Positions 1-7,928 of a stretch of 42,132 nt of DNA are shown piece after piece; position 1 is the stretch's first letter, and each line of letters starts with the position of its first letter. A model generated the notes under the pieces. That model was given only the letters and a program-made list of their open reading frames with translations, did not search any database and was not told the origin of the DNA. This stretch comes from Botrimarina colliarenosi. Lineage in GTDB: Bacteria; Planctomycetota; Planctomycetia; Pirellulales; Lacipirellulaceae. The stretch covers positions 123,869-166,000 of the forward strand of contig NZ_SJPR01000007.1 of assembly GCF_007859955.1 (NCBI RefSeq), given 5' to 3'. The position numbers were made by a program, and so were the translations under genes.

Positions 1-69
1 CTGCCCTCCCTCCGCTCCGGAGACTGCTTCGGCTACGCCTCAGCAGTCTCCTCCGCTACGGCAGGGCAG
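1..69. repeat. Imperfect inverted repeat at window edge
   Basis: The outer arms CTGCCCT (1-7) and AGGGCAG (63-69) and the inner perfect 10-base arms GGAGACTGCT (19-28) and AGCAGTCTCC (42-51) form a nested inverted repeat. It lies just beyond the broken tnpB. It could be a small palindromic repeat inserted in the IS66 remnant or a terminator-like hairpin. No poly-T follows on either strand. It may continue to the left of the window. Confidence 0.6.
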
Positions 70-91
70 CGGCGTTCCCCAAACCGTACTC

Positions 92-187
92 TCATAGCAA
101 CTGGTACAGGTTTTTGGGGCAGGCCAGCATGTCGATCGGCGTCGTCGTCACCCACACCTGCGTGTTCGCCAGGTCCGCTGCGATCAT
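92..187 (-). pseudogene. tnpB: IS66-type TnpB, 5' remnant (31 codons)
   Basis: Reading from the ATG at 187 gives a 31-residue peptide ending at a TGA at 92-94. It contains the pattern TQVWVTTTPIDM, which resembles the conserved beginning of IS66 accessory protein TnpB (usually about 110-120 residues, with TRVWL...TDMRKG near the N-terminus). The start codon overlaps the tnpA stop as ATGA, the usual tnpA-tnpB coupling in IS66 elements. The body of the gene is missing or destroyed by the stop and the palindrome at 1-69. Assignment rests on the short motif and position after tnpA. Confidence 0.6.
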
Positions 188-512
188 CGCTCGGGCCTCG
201 CTTCCAAAGCGAGCACCAACTCGGCAAGCCACGCCGCCGGAGTCGAAGCCGGCAGCTTCAGCACTTGACCGCCGACCAACTCGATGGCGATCGATGTGTC
301 ACTCTTCGGCTGATCACTGACCACGACTGGCACGAACGAGGGCGACGACTCACCGTCACGCTCGGAGATCGTTCCCGCCAAGCGTAGAACTGCGACTCCG
401 TCAGCCGCTCACGCTTGCAAAACTCCCGCACCGACAAGCCGCTCGCAGCCTGCCGGCCAAGCACCTCACGCCACCGCCGCTCCTTCGCCGCATCCCGCTG
501 CAACTTCGCCAT
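184..512 (-). pseudogene. tnpA: IS66-type TnpA, frameshifted
   Basis: The N-terminal part (ATG at 512, preceded by GGAGG six bases upstream) has the helix-turn-helix profile of IS66 TnpA: a basic N-terminus, then GLSVREFCKRERLTESQFYAWR. Near 378-383 the frame is lost. Restoring one missing base joins it to RTISERDGESS and the typical TnpA C-terminal stretch IAIELVGGQVLKLP...LAELVLALEA, ending at 184. Planctomycete IS66 TnpA proteins normally read FYAWRRTIAERD at this place, so a one-base deletion is the simplest explanation. TnpB follows with an ATGA overlap and is truncated. Together they mark a decayed IS66 element without its main transposase in the window. Confidence 0.75.
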
Positions 513-814
513 GGACTTCCTCCAGAGTCGAGAAAGCCAAAGCTTGACCCGCTAGCGGGCGAGGGAGAAGATGCAGTTCGCGGAACGGACACTTCTCAGG
601 CGGAATCCCATAACGCCCGGCATAGCCTGGATTCAACGGGCTTTCAGTTGCGAGAAACTGGCTCGATCCGGCTTCGCTTCTGCCAAGCCGGCCGCCCTTG
701 TAGGCGGTCGCACCGCCCTGGAGCTGCGCACGCGTACGAAGAGCTGCTTCCGAGCCGTCCTGAATGGCTGCGCGATACGGCGTTCCGATTGAACTGGGGT
801 TCGCGGATCGGACA

Positions 815-849
815 CCGCCGATCGATCCTCATAACCTTGAGGTCGGCGG
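815..849. repeat. Interrupted inverted repeat (hairpin)
   Basis: CCGCCGA (815-821) pairs with TCGGCGG (843-849), and inside them CCTCA pairs with TGAGG around a six-base loop. It lies about 205 bases past the stop of the minus-strand ORF ending at 1055. Function unknown; no T-run makes it a clear Rho-independent terminator. Confidence 0.55.
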
Positions 850-882
850 CGTCGCTCAACCATCTCTCCCAAACGCCTAGGC

Positions 883-934
883 CGCAGCGGAGGTCCGCGG
901 GATAGAGATTACCGCGGACCTCTTTCCCGCTGCG
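883..934. repeat. Strong GC-rich inverted repeat, possible terminator
   Basis: GAGGTCCGCGG (890-900) and CCGCGGACCTC (912-922) are perfect 11-base arms with an 11-base loop. Outer arms CGCAGCGG (883-890) and CCGCTGCG (927-934) extend the pairing. The element lies 120 bases beyond the stop of the minus-strand double PEP-CTERM ORF, so it could end or stabilise that transcript. There is no U-tract on the minus-strand side. Confidence 0.6.
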
Positions 935-1054
935 TCTAACCACCCCGTCGGTTGCTGAGCAGTCGGCCACGGCTCAGTAGTCGGTGTCGACGGCGCCGAA
1001 GCAGCATCTCGGGCATTGTCTGGAAAGCCTAGTGCATCGACGCTGTCTGCCTGT

Positions 1055-2521
1055 TTAAATTCGGCTTCCCTTTGACGCGGCCAAACTAAGAGCTAAGACG
1101 ATGGCCACGCAAGAAGCTGGCTCGGGAACAGCCGTTGAGTTAGCTTCGGAAATCGAGGTAGCGCCGTAGTTCGCAGCCCACAGGTCGTAACCGGCCTGCG
1201 TATCGTCGGGCGAGTTGCCGTCGCGCCATACCGTGTAGTCGGCCGCGTTGACCCTACCGTCGTTGTTATAGTCACCAGGCAGTCCCGCGACGGTGACGAA
1301 CTCGACGAACCCGGTGTGCAAGTCATCGCTGCCAGTTACTCCATAGAGGAACTCCAATGAGTCGGCATCCGATTCGACACCCGCGAACGCTTGGCCAATC
1401 GATACGCTATCACTCGGCGAGAACGACATGCTGCCAAGCAAATTGGTTTCGGCAATCAGCGACGCCGTGCTGCCGCCAGCCTGCTCCCAAGTGATATCGC
1501 TCGCCGTGACCGCTCCGTCGATACCGGTCCATGAAGTGCTAAGCACGGCAGTTGAGCTGTGGATCTCGTAGTAGTTCATATCAACGGTCTCGATTGTGCT
1601 GCCGTTGACGATCTCAACCTGACCGTTGCTCAGCACCCGAAGGGCAAGACGCTCCGGAGCAGGGGCGACTGACAAAGCGCCGGTCGCTTCGTTGAACGTG
1701 TAGGTGCCGTCGAACCAGATGTCGCCGAGGTTTGAAAACCCCGGAATATTGAACTGATCGTTGAACGACTGGCTGGCGACGTTGGTGATCTGCCAAGTGT
1801 CGCCCAGAGTCGCACTCGCCCCAGTCAGGTCGAAGTTGAAGGCCCCGTCGAATCTCGCGGCGCCATCCCCAGCGATGCTGTTGTTGACTCCGGCCGATCC
1901 GATGTTGAACGTCATCGACCCAGTCGCACCGAGAGTGAGGACGCCTCCGGCGTTAACGGTAAGGTCACCGGTGTAGGTGTTGTTTCCCAGCAGGTTGACG
2001 AGACGTATCGACGTATCTCCTGGAACGTCGCTGGTCTCGATGATCAAACCGCCGGTTCCACTAATCGACGCGAGAATGTCGATGTTGCCTTGCTTTGCAC
2101 GGATGGAAGAAGTGCTGGCAACCGTAATGGCGCCGTCAAGCTGGAACAGATCGCCGAGGCCGTTCCCGTGCGAGATCAAGCCGCCGTCGAGAATCAGATC
2201 GTCAATCGTGATAACGCCTGTGTTTCCCGTCCCCTTGTAAAACAAGCCCTGGGGGTACCCATTCGTGTTGTTCACCGTGAGCGAATCCCCGGCAAAAGTG
2301 TAGCTGCCGCCGTCCGCAGGGGTGCGGAGGATGAAATCGCCTGTGAAGTAGTCGTTGCCGGCGCTCGGGGCTTGCCCGTTTGACCAGCCAGCGGCGTTGT
2401 TGAATGAGGTGGAGCCGAAGCCGTTGCTCGCCGTCAAGTTGACGTTGATAGCGTAAGTTGACGCGGTCGTCAGCAAGAGAACCGTGAAGGCTAGGACCGC
2501 AAACAAAAGAGGACGTGTCAT
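1055..2521 (-). CDS. Alternative: separate second PEP-CTERM protein from internal ATG
   Basis: The ATG at 2521 begins an in-frame 488-residue preprotein with its own hydrophobic signal peptide (MTRPLLFAVLAFTVLLL, ending STYA), beta-repeat body, dockerin-like EF-hand region and terminal PEP-CTERM anchor. This is the expected layout of an independent planctomycete surface protein. The sequence before the ATG (GACGAGAGTCCCTCCG) has only a weak ribosome binding site. If this start is used, the upstream protein would still need a stop codon, which is absent from the frame. The entry records the alternative reading of the 966-codon frame, not an extra gene. Confidence 0.4.
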   Translation of the reverse strand: MTRPLLFAVLAFTVLLLTTASTYAINVNLTASNGFGSTSFNNAAGWSNGQAPSAGNDYFTGDFILRTPADGGSYTFAGDSLTVNNTNGYPQGLFYKGTGNTGVITIDDLILDGGLISHGNGLGDLFQLDGAITVASTSSIRAKQGNIDILASISGTGGLIIETSDVPGDTSIRLVNLLGNNTYTGDLTVNAGGVLTLGATGSMTFNIGSAGVNNSIAGDGAARFDGAFNFDLTGASATLGDTWQITNVASQSFNDQFNIPGFSNLGDIWFDGTYTFNEATGALSVAPAPERLALRVLSNGQVEIVNGSTIETVDMNYYEIHSSTAVLSTSWTGIDGAVTASDITWEQAGGSTASLIAETNLLGSMSFSPSDSVSIGQAFAGVESDADSLEFLYGVTGSDDLHTGFVEFVTVAGLPGDYNNDGRVNAADYTVWRDGNSPDDTQAGYDLWAANYGATSISEANSTAVPEPASCVAIVLALSLAASKGSRI

Positions 2522-3955
2522 CGGAGGGACTCTCGTCAAAAGTTGGGGGCTCGATGGTTTATTCAAATGGTTGCTTCCGTCGTTCGATTTCCTCCGGCAT
2601 CGACCCACTGCGAAGACAGCAATCAGCGATGCGAGTAATCCCGAAGAGGGCTCGGGAACCGCGGCTAACGCCTCGGCTAGAGAGCCCGGGAAGGCGTTAC
2701 GGAACGAGATGAAGTCGCTGTGATTGACGACGAGGTCACCGTTCATGTCGCCACGGAGGTAAGCTTCCGCCTGCGTGAGCGCTGACACGTCCGTGAGCAA
2801 GTTGGAGCTGAACACGGCGTAGTCGGCCAGGTCGACGGCGCCGCTGTTGTCGAAATCACCGAGAAGATGCGCGTCGCCAGTGTAAGTCGGCGTCAACGCT
2901 ATCGTTGTTCCACCGGCAAGGGTGAGCTGAACGGTAACGTCTTCGAACCTCGTGTCGTTCCAGACACTGCCAAAGCTAAGGGACTGGCTAGCCGAGATCG
3001 AAGACGGCCCGGCGGCGCCTGCTGACTGAACTTCAGTAAGTGCGGCGGTGAAGGCGGGCGTGCCGAGGGGGGCGGTTACTTCCCAAGGGTCCGAGCCGAT
3101 CGTCCCCTCATCGTAGTTGTCGGTGATGGTGAGCCACGATGACGCATCGAGGGCGCCCGAGGTTGATGTGATTGACAAACCGGTGAAGTCGTACGCCGAC
3201 GAGGTTCCATTAGAGAGCGTAAGAAGCCCCGTGTTGCGGTCGATTGTGGCGGTAAGCGAGATGGCGCTACCGGATGCGACGTAGGCGATTCCATCGATCC
3301 AGCTACGGTCGTTGGCTGTGTTGTTGGGAAGGTCGTCGAAATACACGTTGGCTTGTCCCGAACCATCGACGGTGACCGTACCCGCCAGAGCGAGGTACAT
3401 AATGCGATCCGCCTCGGTATAGATCGGGGTTCCTCCGGAGGTGGGGGGCGACGCCCAGGCGGCGCTACCCGCCTCAATGCCGGCCACTGCCCCGTCGAGC
3501 GTTCCGTTGCGATCGTAAAGCGTGAGATTGCCCGGGGTAATTCCGGTACGGATTGGCCAGTTCGCACCGCCGCCCGCTGACCAGAAAACCGCGTATAGGT
3601 CGTAGCTGGTTGATGGGGTCAAGCCCGACACCGTCTGGAAAATCTCAGGAGCATCTTCAACGCCACTGGCAACGCCTCCCGACTCGTAAATGAAGCGTCC
3701 ACCGGGCCCCTCGGCGCCGAAATTCTCTCGATAACCCCATCGGTTATCTTCGATCGCCTCAAGGTCGTTCAAAGCGGCTGACGGGAAGAGGGTCTGCGTC
3801 CCGATAAACCCGTCGTTTGCATCGACATACGTGAGCCCTTGCGCACTGGCCGATGATCTCGCTAAGAACAACCATGCCAGACTGGTTGTGAAGAGGGCTG
3901 CGTATCCCAACGATCGCTTGAGATTATGTCCGCCCATTTTCTCAATGAAAAGCAT
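1055..3955 (-). CDS. Tandem double PEP-CTERM protein (two preproteins in one frame)
   Basis: A 966-codon open frame that reads as two complete exported proteins joined end to end. Residues ~8-39 are a signal peptide ending SASAQG. A beta-rich region follows, then dockerin-like EF-hand stretches (GDFDNSGAVDLADY and GDMNGDLVVNHSDF, ~370-425) and a PEP-CTERM anchor at ~432-455 (VPEPSS, hydrophobic run, RCRRK). A polar linker of about 20 residues leads directly into a second signal peptide (~479-502, MTRPLLFAVLAF...). The second half has an autotransporter-type beta-strand repeat (NNTYTGDLTVNAGGVLTL), another dockerin-like stretch (GDYNNDGRVNAADY, ~892-930) and a second PEP-CTERM (VPEPAS, ~941-962). 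PEP-CTERM anchors are normally removed by exosortase at the extreme C-terminus, so an internal one is odd. Either a stop codon was lost between two genes, or translation restarts at the ATG at 2521. The gene starts 44 bases after the BNR gene and is probably the last of that operon. Confidence 0.75.
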   Translation of the reverse strand: MLFIEKMGGHNLKRSLGYAALFTTSLAWLFLARSSASAQGLTYVDANDGFIGTQTLFPSAALNDLEAIEDNRWGYRENFGAEGPGGRFIYESGGVASGVEDAPEIFQTVSGLTPSTSYDLYAVFWSAGGGANWPIRTGITPGNLTLYDRNGTLDGAVAGIEAGSAAWASPPTSGGTPIYTEADRIMYLALAGTVTVDGSGQANVYFDDLPNNTANDRSWIDGIAYVASGSAISLTATIDRNTGLLTLSNGTSSAYDFTGLSITSTSGALDASSWLTITDNYDEGTIGSDPWEVTAPLGTPAFTAALTEVQSAGAAGPSSISASQSLSFGSVWNDTRFEDVTVQLTLAGGTTIALTPTYTGDAHLLGDFDNSGAVDLADYAVFSSNLLTDVSALTQAEAYLRGDMNGDLVVNHSDFISFRNAFPGSLAEALAAVPEPSSGLLASLIAVFAVGRCRRKSNDGSNHLNKPSSPQLLTRVPPMTRPLLFAVLAFTVLLLTTASTYAINVNLTASNGFGSTSFNNAAGWSNGQAPSAGNDYFTGDFILRTPADGGSYTFAGDSLTVNNTNGYPQGLFYKGTGNTGVITIDDLILDGGLISHGNGLGDLFQLDGAITVASTSSIRAKQGNIDILASISGTGGLIIETSDVPGDTSIRLVNLLGNNTYTGDLTVNAGGVLTLGATGSMTFNIGSAGVNNSIAGDGAARFDGAFNFDLTGASATLGDTWQITNVASQSFNDQFNIPGFSNLGDIWFDGTYTFNEATGALSVAPAPERLALRVLSNGQVEIVNGSTIETVDMNYYEIHSSTAVLSTSWTGIDGAVTASDITWEQAGGSTASLIAETNLLGSMSFSPSDSVSIGQAFAGVESDADSLEFLYGVTGSDDLHTGFVEFVTVAGLPGDYNNDGRVNAADYTVWRDGNSPDDTQAGYDLWAANYGATSISEANSTAVPEPASCVAIVLALSLAASKGSRI

Positions 3956-3999
3956 TACCTTGGTGTCCTATTAAGTGTGCCGTGGAAGAGATCGAAGGT

Positions 4000-6300
4000 C
4001 TATTGATGCACTGCGTTCCGAGTATTTCCGTGCCGAGTTTCACCAACAGGTGTTACGGAGTCGCCCGGTCCTGCGCGATAAGTCATAAGTCTGCCGATTA
4101 GCAGTCCCGAGGCGACTAACAGACCGCTCGGTTCTGGAATCGTGAGGGCAGCGAATGCGCCAGCTCCATTCCACTCGTCGTACATCCTTCGGAAGACTGT
4201 GAAATCGGCAAAATCGGCTTTTAGGTCGCCATTGATGTCGCCACGTGAGTAGGCTTCTTGCGACGTCAAGCCAGCGAAGCTGCTGTGCAGGTTGGCGCTG
4301 AGAATAAAGTAGTCCGCCACGTCAAACAGGCCATCGCTGTTGAAGTCGATGGGAGGTCCGATGAACGGCGCCGAGGCGGCATAGAGTTCGAGTCCATTTA
4401 GCGGCACGGAGCTTCCGACGAGCGACTCAAGGTTCAACACGACGTCGCTCTGTCCATCGGCATGGAACCAGTAGCGGGCCGATGCGACGCCAATCGACGG
4501 CGCTGAACCGTCTGTCGGAGCTAGCACTCCAAGTTGCTTGCCAGATTGGGAAACGCTGTACTCGCTCTGGGCAAAGTCTCGATCGTGGGCGTAGAGAACA
4601 ATCTGATAGTCGCCCGCTTGAAGGTCGCTAAAGGTCACTGATAGATCGTTGTTCGCGAAGACGAAGTCGTTGACCACGTCGCCAACGGGGCTATCGACGT
4701 CGCTCCCCCGATTGCGGAATTGCGGGTCGCCGGCCAATGTCACAACGATGCCTGCGGAGCCCGCAGCGAATGCCGAGGGGTACGACTCGGTCTGGTCTCC
4801 CGAGACGCCGCTGCCAGCGCGGCTAAATGCCTCAAACCCTGGCTGAACGGATTGGCCGGTCGCACCGAAGTCAATTGACAGCGCCGGTGTTGGCGCCGCA
4901 ACATTTGGGTTCACCATCGCGACGACGTCGAGGTCGTAGTCGACGTAGGTCGAGTACGTTCCACGCATCCAAAGAATTGCAGAGTTTTCAGCGTCCCACT
5001 TGGGGACGACTGGACGCAGATTGTCGACCTCGGAGTTGAATGTCAATGGCGTCCATTGCCAAGTTTGGCCGCTATCCTGCGTGTTGCCGCGGAACAACTC
5101 GTAGTGCCGCTCGCCATCTGCGCCTATCAGCTGAGCCTTGGTCGCCGGGTGCACTTCGGACGATAGATACACCGTGTTAACGTCGTCGGGGTCGATCGCA
5201 ACTAGGCCGGTGTAGTCGCTTTCGGCGCCGTAGAGGTAGGACCCGGCGAAACCGAGCTGGTTGGTGTTCCACTGCGATCCGTCCCATCGGCTGTAGAAGA
5301 ACCGGTGATCGCTGGTGTCGTTGTTAGCCCGCGCTTGGTGGATTGCGACCGGGTTGCCGCCGCCGTCAATCGCAACATCGAGCGTCCAGCCACGCCGCAT
5401 CGTGTCGTCGTCGAACACGGCGCCGGTTGGCAGGACTGGAGTCAGTTGGCTCGGCGCCACAGCGGTTGAATTGAACAGGTTCGAGTCCAGCACGTTCCCT
5501 GCCGATCCAAAGAGCTGTCCGTCTTGCACATAGCCGTGATAAATGCTGTTATCATAGTTGCGCGGATGCCGCTCCGTGGCGATGAAGTGAATCTTATCCC
5601 CATCGGAGAAGTAGCGGACATACGGTCGGTCTCCACCGCCGCCTTCGCTGAGCAGCTTGCCGCCATAAGACCACGTAGCGCCTTGGTCTGCAGACGTCAG
5701 GATATTTGGATCGTAGTTTTCTGTCCGCGTGAAATTATACAAGCGACCCGCCCCGCCATCGTCGGCGGGCAGGAAGTGAAGATTAGAGTAGGTGGCGCCG
5801 GCGCCGTTAGGGAATGTTTCCTCGTCCTCCCAGGCCGTGGCGTCATGGGGATTCTTTGAGATTCGATAACGACTGAATGGGTCGGATCCATGTTTGGCGT
5901 ACATCGCGACATAGCGTCCGTCGGGACGCACGTAGAGCGACGCCGAATTATGATCGTCGTCTTCGAGGCCGGCATGAAGCACGAAGGAATCGACGTGACC
6001 CGTATTGATATCGAGAGAGACGATGTCGATATCGCCGTCTCGATTGACGCCGCCAGACCCTGACGCGTCAGCTACCGAGCTAACCAGTAGTTTACCACTC
6101 GCCACATCAACAATGGCACGCTCGTCCTCGAACCAAGACCACGCGCCGTTGTCATTAAGCAAGATCGGCTCCGCCGCCACCTCATTGGCCGCATAAGCCT
6201 CTCTTAAACAGGCGTAAGGCGCAGCAAACGCCAGCGTCATCGTCGCGACGATGGCAATCTTACGATGAGGTGTTCGGCGAGTCGGTCGATTCTGCGTCAT
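4000..6300 (-). CDS. Secreted BNR-propeller protein with dockerin-like and PEP-CTERM ends
   Basis: I start at the ATG at 6300 (766 residues); a TTG at 6315 would add five residues. Residues 1-37 are a signal peptide. About 45-470 form a BNR_4-type beta-propeller, opening with LLNDNGAWSWFEDERAIVD and carrying Asp-box motifs (SADQGATWSY, TQDSGQTWQW). About 480-620 is a beta-sandwich-like region beginning LSIDFGATGQSVQPG. Dockerin-like EF-hand stretches (DFNSDGLFDVADY, GDINGDLKADFADF) and a PEP-CTERM anchor (IPEPSG, hydrophobic run, R-rich end) follow. BNR_4 propellers occur in polysaccharide lyases and other carbohydrate-active proteins, so a role in binding or cleaving an extracellular polysaccharide is plausible, but no catalytic residue can be named. 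It lies 36 bases after the lipoprotein gene and 44 before the double PEP-CTERM ORF, suggesting one transcript. Confidence 0.85.
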   Translation of the reverse strand: MTQNRPTRRTPHRKIAIVATMTLAFAAPYACLREAYAANEVAAEPILLNDNGAWSWFEDERAIVDVASGKLLVSSVADASGSGGVNRDGDIDIVSLDINTGHVDSFVLHAGLEDDDHNSASLYVRPDGRYVAMYAKHGSDPFSRYRISKNPHDATAWEDEETFPNGAGATYSNLHFLPADDGGAGRLYNFTRTENYDPNILTSADQGATWSYGGKLLSEGGGGDRPYVRYFSDGDKIHFIATERHPRNYDNSIYHGYVQDGQLFGSAGNVLDSNLFNSTAVAPSQLTPVLPTGAVFDDDTMRRGWTLDVAIDGGGNPVAIHQARANNDTSDHRFFYSRWDGSQWNTNQLGFAGSYLYGAESDYTGLVAIDPDDVNTVYLSSEVHPATKAQLIGADGERHYELFRGNTQDSGQTWQWTPLTFNSEVDNLRPVVPKWDAENSAILWMRGTYSTYVDYDLDVVAMVNPNVAAPTPALSIDFGATGQSVQPGFEAFSRAGSGVSGDQTESYPSAFAAGSAGIVVTLAGDPQFRNRGSDVDSPVGDVVNDFVFANNDLSVTFSDLQAGDYQIVLYAHDRDFAQSEYSVSQSGKQLGVLAPTDGSAPSIGVASARYWFHADGQSDVVLNLESLVGSSVPLNGLELYAASAPFIGPPIDFNSDGLFDVADYFILSANLHSSFAGLTSQEAYSRGDINGDLKADFADFTVFRRMYDEWNGAGAFAALTIPEPSGLLVASGLLIGRLMTYRAGPGDSVTPVGETRHGNTRNAVHQ

Positions 6301-6336
6301 ATGGTAGAGGTTCAAGGTGTCGATTTTATCTTTGCG

Positions 6337-6804
6337 TCAGTTGAGACGCGGGTTTATTGGCACGTCGAACTGAACCTCCATAGCGCGGCTGTCCTTCTCG
6401 ACCACGAGTGGATCTGGCTCGTAACCTGGCGCCACGTAGGAAACGGAGGCCGTGGAGTCCCGTTGGCTAACGTCTGGGAGTCCCCTTAAGCAGCTGACTT
6501 TCACTTTGTAGGTGCCGGGGACCAGCCCGTCGCCATCGCGGAATGAACTGACTACGAACGTGCCTTGGCTGTCAAAACGCCCTAATCCGGGCCGTCGAGG
6601 CAATCCCTCGAGGACTTCGGTCGGAGTAAAAGTGATGCGTCCTCCCGCTGGAGGTGGCCCCCCGTCAAAAGTCACGACGCCGCTTACAGGGATCATGGGC
6701 AATCCATTCCCGCCACACCCGATCGCAATTAGGCAAACCCCGGTAGTGAGAGCCATCGCATAGCGAAGGCACTCGTCGAACAACCCCTTCGTCTCGGTCC
6801 GCAT
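6337..6804 (-). CDS. Small lipoprotein with carboxypeptidase-regulatory-like fold
   Basis: A 155-residue protein whose N-terminus ends in a lipobox-like LIAIGC at Cys30, so it is probably lipid-anchored. The rest (VSGVVTFDGGPPPAGGRITFTP ... GTYKVKVSC) is the beta-sandwich pattern of small planctomycete lipoproteins that resemble carboxypeptidase regulatory domains. Such genes very often follow DUF1559 genes, as here with a 46-base gap. AGGAG lies about five bases before the ATG. Its role is unknown; the pairing suggests an envelope complex with the DUF1559 protein. Confidence 0.8.
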   Translation of the reverse strand: MRTETKGLFDECLRYAMALTTGVCLIAIGCGGNGLPMIPVSGVVTFDGGPPPAGGRITFTPTEVLEGLPRRPGLGRFDSQGTFVVSSFRDGDGLVPGTYKVKVSCLRGLPDVSQRDSTASVSYVAPGYEPDPLVVEKDSRAMEVQFDVPINPRLN

Positions 6805-6850
6805 AACCGCTCCTACCTTGGCTTAGCTATTCCGCAGTCATGCACTGCAT

Positions 6851-7828
6851 TCACTCTGTTGGCGCCACTTCGGCTCCCGCTCTCGTGCCGTACGCGTTGT
6901 AGACGTAGTAGTCGATCGCCTCGCTGACGAAACTGACGCTTCCGTCGACGAGCAACATATTTACCCCGCTAGGGTGGAAGCTCTTGAAACCGCTACTGGT
7001 CCAATAGCTGTCCTGCAGTCCCTCATAGTTCTCCGTCAGTAGGTTCAACGGTATATGGGTTGAAGCAACCGGGAAATTCTCGCAGAACACGCAGTTCCAG
7101 TCGGTGTGCCATGGGATTGTCTCACCAGCTAAGAAGGTGTGCGAGGTGCCGTCCACTATCTCTCGTAATTCGACACCCGTCGCGACCCGGCCTATGACTC
7201 CAACCATTCTGCGGTCGTCGGTGCAGGAGAGCCGTGAACTGAGTTTGCAAGGAGCGCAGGCGGTATCGAAAGTGCCGAAAGCACATCCCATGCAAACCTC
7301 CCCCGAGCGCGATGAGGTCGGGGTGAAGTCACATTGATCCGGAATCGTCGGGCCCATGGACGCTGGATACCAAAGACCTTGCGCCGTTGCCGGGTTGTGA
7401 TTCAGGTCGGTGCGACGATTCTCGAGGATCGGCGTGGCGGAGCGGGCGTCGGACGGACAGGCGAATCCTGGAAGTACCGCCCTCGAAATCACTGCCAAGT
7501 TGTTGGGCGTGTCAAAGAAGCTCGTTAGGTCCAGCTGGTCTACAAGCCCCTGCTCTTCCATGTAGGGCATTACTTCAACGGTCCAAAGCCCCGGTTCGGT
7601 CTGTCCATTGAGGTTCCACTTCGACCCGTAAGGCAGCGACCCCTTGGTCGACTCGTAGTTGAGCACGGCTAGTCCGATTTGCCGGAGATTATTCAGGCAT
7701 TGTTGCCGTCGTGCCGCCTCGCGGGCCGCCTGGACCGCTGGCAGGAGAAGGGCGACCAGTATGCCAATGATCGCAATCACTACCAGCAGTTCGACGAGCG
7801 TGAAACCGCGCTGCTTCGTGCTCTGCAT
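6851..7828 (-). CDS. DUF1559 family pseudopilin-like protein
   Basis: A 325-residue protein starting at the ATG at 7828 (a TTG lies one codon earlier; AGGAAA is suitably placed upstream). Residues 6-30 are a type IV prepilin/pseudopilin leader and hydrophobic helix: RGFTLVELLVVIAIIGIL, then LLPAVQAAREAARR, which is diagnostic for the planctomycete DUF1559 (SBP_bac_10) family. The C-terminus carries the family's H-X9-DG signature (FHPSGVNMLLVDGS). Members are highly multiplied in planctomycetes and presumably assemble in the envelope after prepilin peptidase cleavage; their function is not established. It lies after a perfect hairpin (7853-7891) and before the lipoprotein gene. Confidence 0.93.
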   Translation of the reverse strand: MQSTKQRGFTLVELLVVIAIIGILVALLLPAVQAAREAARRQQCLNNLRQIGLAVLNYESTKGSLPYGSKWNLNGQTEPGLWTVEVMPYMEEQGLVDQLDLTSFFDTPNNLAVISRAVLPGFACPSDARSATPILENRRTDLNHNPATAQGLWYPASMGPTIPDQCDFTPTSSRSGEVCMGCAFGTFDTACAPCKLSSRLSCTDDRRMVGVIGRVATGVELREIVDGTSHTFLAGETIPWHTDWNCVFCENFPVASTHIPLNLLTENYEGLQDSYWTSSGFKSFHPSGVNMLLVDGSVSFVSEAIDYYVYNAYGTRAGAEVAPTE

Positions 7829-7852
7829 CAATACGTTTCCTGTAAACTAAGG

Positions 7853-7891
7853 CCCTTCACCCAGAGAGAAGATTTCTCTCTGGGTGAAGGG
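7853..7891 (-). terminator. Perfect 18-bp inverted repeat between PEP-CTERM and DUF1559 genes
   Basis: CCCTTCACCCAGAGAGAA (7853-7870) and its exact reverse complement (7874-7891) flank a three-base loop. It starts 38 bases after the stop of the PEP-CTERM gene at 7929 and ends about 24 bases before the DUF1559 ATG. On the transcribed (minus) strand it forms a very stable hairpin without an adjacent U-tract, so it could be a terminator/attenuator, an RNA-processing or stability element, or a mobile palindromic repeat. Confidence 0.7.
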
Positions 7892-7928
7892 AATTGATCA
7901 CTTACAAGTAATCAGAGACGTCGTGGTT

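Larger units (their letters stand above)
513..1054. other. Non-coding stretch between IS66 remnant and PEP-CTERM gene
   Basis: No reading frame here looks like a real gene: the short frames on both strands are arginine/alanine-rich and match no family I recognise. The stretch holds two inverted repeats (815-849 and 883-934) listed separately. They lie downstream of the 3' end of the minus-strand PEP-CTERM ORF. Confidence 0.5.
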
